From NCBI RefSeq assembly GCF_022201045.2, contig NC_068557.1, positions 496,001-560,000 on the forward strand: 64,000 nt of DNA, given 5' to 3'. Under the pieces are notes generated by a model that searched no databases, was not told where the DNA came from, and saw only the letters and a program-made list of their open reading frames with translations. A program made the position numbers and the translations under genes. Within the stretch, counting starts at the first letter, position 1. Every line of letters begins with the position of its first letter. This document shows positions 47,571 to 59,100 of the stretch, piece after piece. Origin of the DNA: Citrus sinensis. Lineage: Eukaryota > Streptophyta > Magnoliopsida > Sapindales > Rutaceae.

Positions 47571-48524
47571 AGTAATTTACCATTTCAATTGAACAAATCA
47601 TATATTTATTGAAGAAATTAAACACGCTTCGGGGTTATTACTATTTATTATGAAAATGTTATGGTTTGTTCTGATTTAAAAGAAAAGCATGTGAACATAT
47701 TATAACACTGTCACTAGTATAGGAATGTTACAAAAACTGCCGCAATATATTTTATAGCAAGAATCTTTTCGTTTTTTATTTCCTTCACAATTAGACTAGC
47801 TACCTTTTTTTTTAATTTTATCAATTATTCTGTCTATTATTGAAATAAAAAAGAATTTCATGAAATAATATTTCATGGTACGTATAATTTTATAATATCT
47901 ATTACAATCGCGTTATAAGATATAAGCTAATTTGTCACCATTTTGTCATTTTTTTAATTTTTAACATATATATTTTGTTAAGAGCAAGGTTATTGATGTC
48001 TTGTTATTTAATGTGTGTGTGTATTTTTTTTACTGCTTTAACTATACTGAAAATTAGGAAAAATACCTACAAAAAGTTTTAATTTAGCCAGGTCTTATTA
48101 AAAAACCCTGCGTCCATCCTGCCGTGAACATGAGATGGAGACTTGAGCTTGAAACCGGCCTTTGAGACTTCAGGTCGAAAACAAATACGAGAGTGTCATT
48201 ATAGCATGAGGCCATAACATCATAATTAAGACCATGACACCAATAAAGTTTCGGGAACTGCAAAAAGATCCCGTAAGGTGTCAGAAAATTAACTAACAAA
48301 AAGAATACATCCACAAAACACAAATACAATTTATTAATATGACAAATTGAATCAAATACATAGAGCTTTGAAGCCAGAGTAAAACCCTTCATAACAATAA
48401 ATTTATTTTTCCATGTCAGGAGTGAAGAACTGGCCTCAGTATTATTCACTGAATCCCACCTTCATCACCGTGCAATTTATTTTCACCAAGATAACAATTA
48501 GCAAGGCATTCACTGATTTTCATC
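47571..48524. repeat. 3' flank of gene B, inverted copy of 22056-23830
   Basis: Read on the minus strand, it follows the 3' flank of gene A closely: AAAATAAATTTATTGTTATGAAGGG just after the stop, the TTATTTCATGAAATTCTTTTTT block, and GGTAAATTACTCCTTT at the far end (near 47568-47584). It lacks the 804-bp MITE and the long microsatellite of the A copy. This defines an inverted duplication of at least 3 kb including the gene. Confidence 0.85.
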
Positions 48525-49731
48525 TCAAATGTCGCTTATCTTTGCAAAGTCGATAGTTTTCTTCCCATCATGTGCCTTGGTATAGAAATGCCTGGAGTAG
48601 TCTGCGCACAGAACTGGCTTATACAGTGGCTTCTCCCCATTTGCAAGCACTTCGGGGAAGGGACAGAGTATGGCTTCAGGTTTTGGGTTCACGAAAAGGG
48701 GGACCGAAATCCTGTTCTGGCTTCCATTGGCAATCACACAATGCTCAATACTTTTGTATCGACCATTGCTCATGATTTGCAATGCATCACCAATGTTGAT
48801 AATGAGTGATCCGCTAATTGGAGCGACATGAATCCAGTCAGTACCATTGTCCTTTCGCACGTGAAGTCCCCCGATGTCATCTTGGAGGAGGATAGTGAAT
48901 GTTGAAATATCTGAATGACGGCCTACGCCAACTGTGAGTTCAGGATTGGGACACATAGGATAATAGTTGAGGTTAACTCTTCTTGAGCCCAACAACATAG
49001 GTTCTCTTATTTCATCAATTCGTTTCACGTTTAGCCCCTTTACTAGCACATCCATTAAACGTTTGATGAGAACTTCAGAACTCCTCATGTACTCCAACAT
49101 TTCATCCCTACGGGCCGAAAGAGGGGGGAAAAAAGAACAAAAGCAAAAATAATAACGTTCAGTATACAATCATAGTACATGAAAGAGTGTGTGTGTATGT
49201 TTGTATGTATATTGGCACTTACTTGCAAACAGGAGGCCAAAAAGCAGAAGTTTCTTCCTCAGAAACATAAAACAGGCTGAGAAAGTCTTTCCACTCGAGA
49301 GCCCTTTCCACATGGGGAACAAAGCTTGAGCCGTACCTGACATTATTTATTGGTGAATTCTCCTTTGAGTACTTCCTCTTCTCCTCTGCCGGTAACGCGA
49401 AAAACCTGTGGGTAGCTTCCTTTACTCTCTCGAGTACTTCCAGGGGCACACCATGATTCACAATCTGGAAAAATCCCCAATTCTCAGCGGCATCGCAAAT
49501 GGATTTTGCGACTTCAGGACTCTCCCATTTTGACATATCAATGAGGGGAATTGATACGTGGTCCAGGATTCTTTTCTCACTGAATCTTTCTTCTAAGGGT
49601 TGGTGAAATTGTTTTGGGAGGCTTTTGAGCCCCTTTTCGGAGAGACCCTTCACTCCGTGACCTTTGTGTATGACAAAATCAGCAATATCCCAGGACTCAG
49701 TTACCACGGTAGAGCCATTTGTTGGTGCCAT
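48525..49731 (-). CDS. Feruloyl-CoA 6'-hydroxylase / coumaroyl-CoA 2'-hydroxylase-like 2OG dioxygenase, gene B (intact)
   Basis: Exon 1 is 49731-49223 and exon 2 is 49107-48525, with a 115-nt GT-AG intron, giving 363 aa. The N-terminal DIOX_N half includes [15 protein letters not shown] and [16 protein letters not shown]; the catalytic half has H234, D236 and H292 for iron and R302/S304 for 2-oxoglutarate. It begins [15 protein letters not shown], like genes C and P1, whereas gene A begins MATTNG. Residues 82-182 are identical to gene A, and exon 2 differs at only five residues. A TATA box lies 81 bases upstream. Expected role: ortho-hydroxylation of a hydroxycinnamoyl-CoA in the cytosol, leading to simple coumarins. 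Substrate choice is open. Confidence 0.93.
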
Positions 49732-49811
49732 TTTTGTTTGGACTTTGCTCTGAAGGCGGATGGCTTATACTTACTTAGTGATGTTGCAATTAGTTAACAC
49801 CACTAATGCCT

Positions 49812-49818
49812 ATTTATA
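49812..49818 (-). promoter_or_regulatory. TATA box of gene B
   Basis: The minus strand reads CACTATAAATAGGCATTA, 81-87 bases before the ATG, almost the same context as in gene C. Confidence 0.65.
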
Positions 49819-50889
49819 GTGATTCATTGATGTATTTTAAAACTATTCAGAAAAGAAAATATTATTGTTGTGTAATTGTTGTGCTTTCACTTTATTGTCC
49901 TACTTACAGTTTTTTTTTTACCTTGTCAATATAACACCGTTGTTTCTTTCTGGGTCAAAATGGTATCACTCTTTGAGTAAATGATAAGTATGGTACAAAT
50001 ACATTGTGCAATGAATTTTGTACGCTTCTATCTAACCCATCCATTATTACACATCACTTTCTACACATAAATTTATCAAAAAATCATGATAGTTCTGTCA
50101 TTACTCTCTTTGTATAAATTATACTACTTTGTCTATATATCTATATATATATATATACTGACAGAAATTATATATTTTTTTAACAAACTTAAGTATTAAT
50201 TGTTTTAGTTTAAGTTATTGATCTTTAGCAGTCAAAATAGACTGCGAGGAAAAAAAAAAAGGATTAACAAAGAGATAAAATTAAGTCAAGAATGGTATCC
50301 TGCTCTTTAATATTCTTGATATTTGAAATACAAACATGACAAAAATAATAATAATAATAAGAGAGATGATCAAAGCAGATTCAGAAATTTGTTTTATGTA
50401 AATATGAAATAGATATTTGATTAAAAGTTTTGTATGTTTCACGGGGGTGTTCTAATCCCTGACCACTTCTGGATCTTTAATAATAAAATATAGATCGAGA
50501 GAAAAAAGTCTAGAAGAGTATCCTAAACTTTAATCGATCTTAGACCAGAGGGCGAAGTTCGGAGTGCACTAACCCAGCTGTAGCCCGGGTAGGCTTTTGT
50601 TTTTTTTTTGGTGGGGGGGGGGGGGGGGGGGGGGGGGGGTGGGTGTGTGGGTGTTGGGGGTTGTGTAGGGAATTAGTTAATTGCAAAATTAACCTTATTG
50701 AAATTTATATTAAAATAATAAAATAAGACAGGAAATCTAACTCATCCTATCTTGTCTATCCAATTTCCCCAATTTGCAAAACTCAAATATAACTGCTTCC
50801 CCAAATCTAATGAAATTGAATAGTAGATTCACTTAACAGACAATAGATTCCTCACTCTTGGTTTAGTTTTACGTCCTACAGATGCATTT
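49819..50889. other. Upstream region of gene B with a 27-base poly-G tract
   Basis: No gene is supported. 50613-50639 is an uninterrupted run of 27 G followed by GTGGGTGTGTGGGTG. Segments near 50275-50330 and 50470-50560 belong to the same dispersed repeat seen at 34310-34420 and 51645-51740. Confidence 0.5.
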
Positions 50890-51276
50890 AAATTACTTAA
50901 TATGAAGATGCTTTCAGTTTTTGTTGAAAGATTTTATTTTCAAGATTTCACTCTAATTGACCTACAGCCTACGGGCTTTGAGAAGATACTTAAAATGCTT
51001 TGAGATTGATGTACCTCTCTTCAACACTTTCAAAATCTTATTTTTCTTTCTAAATTATCTTATAATTAGTTGAGATCAGAAAACAATAGATTTACTTGTT
51101 TGATAGAAATTCTTTTAGTATTAACCCTTCCTATTTCAACAACAACAACAAAGAGAGTATTTTCAACTATGAAATTAATAAAGACAATATATGAAAACAA
51201 AATAAAGAATGAGTTTCTTTCAAATTGTAGATTATATATATTGAAAGAGAAATTACAGACTATTGACACAATTTGA
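50890..51276 (+). pseudogene. hAT transposase C-terminal remnant
   Basis: The open segment 51070-51276 reads LIEILLVLTLPISTTTTKRV, FSTMKLIKT and NEFLSNCRLYILKEK, which is the hAT dimerisation region (normally LTLPVSTATTERAFSAMK). Upstream, across stops, 50930-51000 gives VERFYFQDFTLIDLQ, fitting the preceding part of ZMYM1-like hAT transposases. The rest of the gene and both element ends are not seen. Confidence 0.7.
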
Positions 51277-51346
51277 TAATGTATGAGTTTTCTTTTTTGA
51301 AGAATCTCAAGACATAATAATATATTTTTTGTATTCACATTGTACT

Positions 51347-51359
51347 TTTATTATTATTA

Positions 51360-51408
<49 letters not shown>
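51347..51408. repeat. Microsatellite (ATT)n(AT)n
   Basis: About six ATT units run into about 21 AT units. Confidence 0.95.
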
Positions 51409-51410
<2 letters not shown>

Positions 51411-54320
51411 CTTATGTATCTTATTTCAATAATTTCATTTGTATAGAACAAACACTTTTAAGAAGTAAATTTAGTCAGCTCATCCCAAAAAATATTGCTA
51501 GCTTCACCACCTAATTCTTTAAAATTTAAAGATAAATTGGGAGAGAAAAAATTAAGAGAGATTATGATCACCAAAGCTTTTGTATGTATACACCAAGGCA
51601 ATTCTAATCATCACCATTCTTAGATGGTTAGAAGTTTTGAGTGTGAGAGAAAAGTAAATAAACAGTGAGAAAAACTAGATCAAGAAGAGTATACTAAACT
51701 TTAATCGGGTCTTTAAAAGCCGAAGATAGACAATGAGTGAATAATTAAGGAGATGAGGATTCAAATTAGCCGTACAACCACGACTCTTAGATCTTCAAAA
51801 GCCGAGTAATAACAGTTAAAAAAAACAAAATAATTAAGTGTGATTTTTATTATTCTAAACGATAAAAGCTAAGATACTATTTTTAAGAATTTTGATCAAG
51901 TGAGCACAGTCGCTCTCTCCTTATTGAGAGCCACTACCCACGTGGCCAAAAAACACAATCCTAAATGAGAAGAAAAATAAAGAACACACACAATTAGATC
52001 AAAATTCTTAGAATAGTTGGTAGACTGAGAGAAGAAACTGTTGAGGTTTGAGAAGGAAAGTAATTGGCAGAAGTCACTTGTCAATGATTATTTATGGATT
52101 GGGAGAAAAAATTTCTTTTGGTTGTCCGTTGGGGTGCTGAAACAATTCACTAGTGTAGAATCCCTAATGGTCCAAGTAAATTTTATTTTGAAAAATCAGC
52201 AGATCTTAGTGTAGAATCCATTATTCCACCAAACGAAAGAGCCTTGGTGAGTTGTCTCGTCACCCTTGCATATTGAGGTGGTGGAACAACTTCACTTGAG
52301 TTTTTCTCGTGATTTAGTGGTTATATAATAAAGTGAAAAACAAAAACAAACATTATTTTCAAATTGTTCCTTTATTTTTAAAAACCGTTAGTCATTGTAC
52401 TTTTATTCAAAAGATAAGGGGAAAAGTGGGCGTCCTCATTAAATTTAAAAAAAAAACGAGAAAATTGAGATTTCATAAGGAAATGTTTGATATAAAAATA
52501 ATCAATTCACAAGGGAAGCAATCAAAAATTAACCAAAAAATGACAAAAAAAAAAATTAGCCACACAATTCGACCTTCAAAATGAATATTAAAAGTTGAAA
52601 CCTGTGATAAAAAGCTTAAACTTTGACGCAAAATTTGAAACCCTAATATAAAAATTGAAACATGATACGTAAAATTTGAAACGTCGAAAGCCATATATAA
52701 TTTATATCAGTTATACATTCATCAAACATGCAGGCTTTTCATGCAGTTTTTACTTGGATCACTCAATAAGCTTTAACTATTTCAGTGTATTGTGTTGCTT
52801 AAAGTTGCAATTCCTACCGAATTTGAGGACTTAACTTTATTGACTTTAAAAATAAACTTAGGCTTAACTTTATTGACTTCGAAAATAAACTTAGCTAGCT
52901 TTTTTTTTTAATGCAATCTAAATAGGATTGAGTTTAATATATATTTTTGAATATAAGTACTAAGTTGTTTTTAAAAAAAAGAAAACATCTGGAGTATGAT
53001 ATTTTATCATATATAACCTCATAAATATTAACAATACTTATATTTATTTGTTAAACACATGACAAGATATGAATAAATTATTTGGCTAATAAACAAAATA
53101 AATATCTAATGCATGTATTTTTTTTTCTATTAATATATGATACTTACAATATTATTTTTAGTATTCAATAGTAGTTGCATAAACCAACAAAGAATTGCTA
53201 AATCATTTGAATTAAAATTAATTTATTAAATAAAAATTAAAATTTATTATGAAAATTTTTAATTATAAATACAAATAGATAGACCTATTATAAAATACAC
53301 TCACCTAAAGTTCTATTCATTTACAATTAAAAAAAAAATCGATAGTTGAATACCCATAGAACAAGGAAAATGAAAAAAAAATAAAAAATGAGAAAATGAT
53401 AATTTGTATAATAGAAAGCAAATGCATTTAATAGGGATATTAATGGGAGCGAATATTAAAGTTTTATTCAAATATTATGTCATTTAGGTAAAATTCATAA
53501 TATTTAATTTCTTCCATTCAGACCTAAACATCATATAATTAGACATAATATATAAAAAATAAAATTAAGGCCTCATTTTTATTACTCATTTTTTACTGCT
53601 TTTAAATTACTCTCATACTTTAAAAATCTTGATTTACTCATTTTTTTAAGAGGACTAAAAAAATTCATCGACCCACATTCATTTTTTCCTTACCTTTAAA
53701 CAAAATTAAAAAAAATTTTAAATTTTTTTAAACATCAGGAGAAATTTTTAAAATAGTAAAGTGAGTAATATGAAATTTACCCTCAAATATCATAGGAGTC
53801 TTGAACCACTTTCTACGTTTTGAGAGCGAAGTCGTCCACCACCTCACTTAAACTGAAGAGTCCGGCCATAGAAGGTTTATTGGAAAAAAAAATTCTTGAC
53901 CCATTCTTACGCCTTAATTATTTAATATTTTCTTTTACAAAATTAAGGACTCTGTGTGGTTAACACAATTGCTTAATATAACAGTAAATTCTTCATTGAT
54001 TTTTGTCAAACACTAGAAGATGTTCAGTAGTTTACTAGGAAGAAGCAGCATAATGGTTAATGGATATTCACCAACCATGAAAAAGTCATCATTTATCGGC
54101 ATTTGGTGTGTTCATTTTTCCATAACAAGGTGTAAAGCATAAAAATTACCAAACTATGCAGTGTATACGCATCCACCGAAAGTTGAATACGCTAGAAGCA
54201 ATGCATTATAAGTAGCCAGTAGTGGACATGTTAATTTCATCAACACCAGCTGCCCTTTATACATACTCCTATTTGTTCAAGTTACTTCACTGCTTTAATC
54301 AATCACCAAGTTCTTAACTA
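51409..54320. other. AT-rich intergenic stretch
   Basis: Nothing is supported except the dispersed repeat near 51645-51740 and scattered short low-complexity frames (51896-52084, 52333-52584, 52473-52694). The last 150 bases are the former promoter side of the pseudogene that follows. Confidence 0.4.
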
Positions 54321-55446
54321 ATGGCACCAACAATTGTTTCATTCACTGATGAGTCGTCAACTTTCACTTTGTCATAAACCAAGGGAATGGAGCAAAGGGT
54401 CTCTCCGAAATGAGACTCAAAGCTCTCCCCAAGCAGTATATCCATCCCTTGGAAGAGAGAATCGATGAGGCCAAGGTCCTTCCCCAGGCATCCATTGCTG
54501 TCAATGATATGTCAAAATGCAATGATGCTGAAGTCGCAAAATCCATCTGCGATGCTACTGAGAACTGGGGATACTTCCAGGTCGTTCGGGCTGTCAGCTT
54601 ATGAGAAGAAGAGGTACTCAAAGGAGCCTTCACCTTCTAACAATGTGAGGTTTGTCACCAGCTTTAACACTCAGGTTGAAAAGGCTTTGGAATGGAAGGA
54701 TTTCCTTAGCCAGTTTTACGTTTCCTAAGAAGAAGCTTCTGCTTTGCGGCCTCCTGTTTGCAAATAAGCAAGCAACCTTATTAATTGACCATACAAATTC
54801 TCAAAAAACTTGTTCATTATTATATCACGTATGTGTTGATCCCCTTATTTGCCTGTAGGGATGAAGTGCTGGAATACATGAAGAGTTCAGACGCTCTTAT
54901 CAAACAGCTATTGCAAGTGTTGATGAAGGGGCTAAATGTGAACAAACTTGAGTGGGTTCTGTCAGAACAAACCTTAACTTCTGTCCCATTTGCCTAAATC
55001 CTGAACTCACTATTGGCGTAGGCCGCCATTCAGATGTATCAACCCTCACCGTTCTCCTTCAAGATAGCATTGGAGGATTTTACGTGAGAGGAAATGACGG
55101 AGAAAGTTGGATTGATGTCCATCCGATTGATGGCTCCCTGCTTATCAACATCGGTGATGCGTTACAAATTCTTAGCAACGGTCGATACAAGAGTGTAGAG
55201 CATTGCGTGGTTGCTAGTGGAAGCAAGAACAGCATTTCAGTCCCCATTTTCATAAATCCAAGACCTCAAGACACAATATGCCCTTTGCCTGAAGTGCTAG
55301 CAAGTGGAGAGAAGCCGATCTATAAGCCCGTTCTGTACTCGGATTATGTCAAGCACGTCTTCAGGAAGGCACATGACGGGAAGAAGACAGTTGGCTTCGC
55401 AAAAATGAGCAAATTTTTAACGGTAGTAGCTAATTGTTTTGATTGA
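54321..55446 (+). pseudogene. Divergent F6'H/C2'H-like dioxygenase pseudogene D
   Basis: Exon 1 is 54321-54763 and exon 2 is 54859-55446. The start (MAPTIVSFTDES) runs out of frame by codon 19; later frames give [20 protein letters not shown] and [15 protein letters not shown] deletion then removes the segment between FFQIVNHG and [10 protein letters not shown] stop follows FYVS, the splice donor GT is AT (54764-54765), and about 13 residues around [11 protein letters not shown] are deleted in exon 2. From [10 protein letters not shown] on, exon 2 is open: the HSD motif and second His persist but the 2OG-binding Arg is Ser (SKNSISVP). It differs from genes A-C throughout (for example [13 protein letters not shown]), so it represents an older sister lineage, related to the fragment at 13917. 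Confidence 0.92.
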
Positions 55447-56146
55447 TCAAAATAAGGCACAAGGTGTAAAACTATGAACAATTGTTTCAAAGCTTTTAGG
55501 GGTGCACATTTGTGGCTTGATGTATTTTAGGGGTGCATATATGTGGCTTGATGTATCCCTAATATACAACTATAATTAAAAAAAAAAATAAGGGGTTACG
55601 GAAACAACCAGTCATCACTCGAGGTCAGAGCTGGCCTCCAGCTTCTCCATGTTTAAAGTCTATTATCCCCACTTCCCAAAGAGAATTAGTGGCCTTACGT
55701 TAGGGATTATAATCCTCATTTGGTTGCCATCTCGGAACCAATGACTGATTTTGTTGATTAAAAATGCAGTAACACTGTTAGGGTTTAGCAGCTAGCGGTT
55801 CATGATATTATACAAAAATTTCTAACTCTACCTATACATCAATCGTGCACCAAATTTGAAAGCAAGATAAACTTATTTCTTAAACAAACAATATCATGAC
55901 AGGAATATTCATTTGCTTTCCGGGAAAGATGCATTTATTCATCAAAGTACTAGTCATTTGAACTATTATGCATCCCAGAATATGCATCCTTACAACAATG
56001 GTGTTACAACAAAGACAACAAAATATTGTGGAGAAATGCACCATCAGACTACCGATTGCATGTTTTTCATTTCACCGTATCACAAGAACAAATTACATGA
56101 TGTAAGAACGAGTTAGAATCTGATATGCAACGAGCTGATGTTGCTT
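55447..56146. other. Spacer between pseudogene D and the AAE gene (tail to tail)
   Basis: Holds the 3' flank of D (two near-identical 30-base phrases with GGGGTGCA and TGTGGCTTGATGTAT near 55500-55560) and the 3' UTR side of the AAE gene. The ORF 55913-56116 has no recognisable domain. Confidence 0.5.
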
Positions 56147-59100
56147 CTAAATTCTACTCCGAACAGATAGCTCATGCTTCAGTTGGTCCTTCAAAACCCT
56201 CCTCAGTAACTTGTTCGAAGCAGTTCGGGGAAACTCCAGAACAATCTTAACCAAACTCACCTGGTAATTAATCAAAAAGTGAAATCAGGATAGAATGATC
56301 AGTAACATAAAAAGTTCTAACTTCGTGGACTTCTAAAGAAAATATGAAGGTCAAAAGCATGAAAACCTTGAACAAAGGGTTGAGGTTCCTTTGGATGGCT
56401 TTTGAGAATATCATCTTAAGTTTGTCCACCGGTTGACTGGTAAATCCTTTCTTTAGTACCACACATATAACCAACACTTCTGGACCACCACCTGCTGGTG
56501 ATACACTGATTGCAGCAGTCTCCAGGATACTTTCATCTGCGCCGTCACACACACGCTCAATTTCAACAGAACTCGTCTGCATATCAAATTTTGTGCCCAA
56601 GCACAAGATAGAAAAGAAGAGATGAAAAAAGCCAAACATGAGTGCATAAGCAGCTTCTTTGGAGTTGGAGATACGAAACTTAAGGAGGAATAAGTAATAC
56701 CTTTATGCCACCAAGATTCATGGTGTCGTCAGCCCTCCCCTGTACTATGATATATCCCCCAACAGTCCGCTTGATGATGTCACCATGTCTCCGTAGGTGC
56801 TGCCAATACACCTGAATGAATTAATGCCTCTAAAATCTATCACGAGTTGCATCTTTCAGTTGATGCACCAGTACATGCTAGAGGAGATGAAACAAAATAG
56901 TAGCAGCAATTCATTGGCTCAGTACTGGCCGATTCATTTGTGCCTCTATTTTCTAGCATAACACCGGAGACAGTGAACAATAGTTTCTATTCAGTAATTA
57001 TATAATGTTTCCATTGACCCAAAAATACTAGCTTCTGGAGACTCCGACCTGAGCCATGCCAGTTAACTCGACCAAAAGTGAACTTATAAGGGTTATAGTC
57101 TGGGTAATCAGATGCCAAAAGGGTATGAGACCTGAGATTACACCAATTCAGCATGCTGCTTTTAGAGATTAAGTAGGACTGCATATAGTATTATAAATAC
57201 AACTTAGTAATAAAACGGCAGGTCTACACATACCATTCCCTTATATATTGGCATCCCACTGAAGTAAACTTCCTCGTGATCAGCATTAAGCAATCTGTCA
57301 GTAGCTCCGAGGTATAGAGGGAATAAACCCACTTCACCAACACAAGGTTGATCATCTGGCTGTCACAGTTTAAAAAGATCAATTACACACAATAACAATA
57401 TATATTAGAGTATTAATATGGTCAATTTGTCTCCAGATTCATTCATTGTATTACAAGAATCCTAGCAATTTCGATTTTTTCCGTGTCATTGCAATCTTAG
57501 AATATGATTACAGCCAATTTGCTTTTTTAAAAAAAATATGTAAACGAAAAATGAATCCAGTTAGATGTAGAAAAGTTCTTACATAAGGAACTCCAAGTTC
57601 ATCAAGAATGACAAAACCCGTTGTCATTGTGGCGGTGCTAAATGCTCCAAAAGCCTGCGGCTGCAGCATACTTCCTTGGATGTAGGATGAGGCAAGCTCT
57701 GTGCCTCCACAACATTCAATAATAGGCTTGTAGTAAGCTTTTGAAGCAAGCCAAAGATCATCATCAACATTGGAGGTTTCTCCAGTGGAAGCAAAGGATC
57801 TACACATACATTAAGTCAACTTTATTCTGAATTATAAGAAAGCATTTACTTTTGAAGTTGGAAAGACGCGAGTACCTTATCTTTGTCCAATCTAGGCCTT
57901 GCAGACAGTTTGTGTTCTTCCAAGCTTTTACTAAGCTTGGAACCGTACCCAAAACACTTACTCCAGAATCCTGAAAATATTTCAGAAAATAAGTGTAGAA
58001 GAGTAAAATATCAAAATTCCCAGTACTCAAATTATATAACCATGCACTTGAAGAAGAAGTGGTGCCAATCAGCCCCTAAACTATTGGTGCTGTCTATTAC
58101 TACTATGATTTTACCAAAAGCCAAAACTTTGTTATAAACAGGGAATCTACAGTATCTTCTCAATTCTTATGTCTATTAAGAATTCTCTGAAGCTCAAGTT
58201 GATGCCTCAATATAGCCCAGAAAATTAGTCTAGCTTTATTCTAAACCATTACATCATTAACCTAAATGCTGAATCTTATAATCTATATAAACAGTACATA
58301 TATTGCATCCAATCAGTTCAGCAGTTCTTCGATATTGGATCTCCAAGGCTGAAGGAATCATCATACTTTGCATCCCAACTTTGCAAGTGTATCACCATTC
58401 ACAAAATAGGTGGTTAGAAGTGTGAGTGGCCCCTTGGCACCTAAGGTAAAAATCAGATACATGTCCCAGAAACAGGCAATAAGCTCTTATACAAAGGGGG
58501 AAAAAACAAGTATGAGAGAATCACCTGAACAAATTTTCCAAAACTGCGCTCAAGAGGAGAGCCATGATAGAGAGCAAGAGCTGCACCACTTAGAAAGCTT
58601 GAGAACAGTATAATTGGTCCCATCACCCATCCTAGATTGGTTGGCCAACAATAAACATCTCCAACTTTCATATCAATATGACCCCATGCCTCAGCAGCAC
58701 ACCGAATAGGTGAAAGTTGTGTCCATGGGATAGCTTTTGGTTCTCCTGATATAGGCCAATAGACGAACAAGATACTATTTCATAAAGGGAATGTAAAAAT
58801 ACAGCCAAGAATATCTGTGATTAAAATGTTTTTTTACCTGTGGTTCCAGATGAAAAAAGTATGTTAATCACAGAGTCCACTGGGCGATAAACTGGAGGGT
58901 AATACTTTGGACTGCCACCACAAGAATGTTGTCACACATTAAAATGGTTTAAAATATTTTAGTTGGAGAAACTGCAAAACTATTTTGGGATATTGCATTG
59001 ACGATAGCGATAGAAGCTTCCTTGCACCAAATGGGAAAAACAAAAATAAAACAGAGTAGTTTTAGTCATATGGCTATAGATACCCTGGATGGTAATCAAC

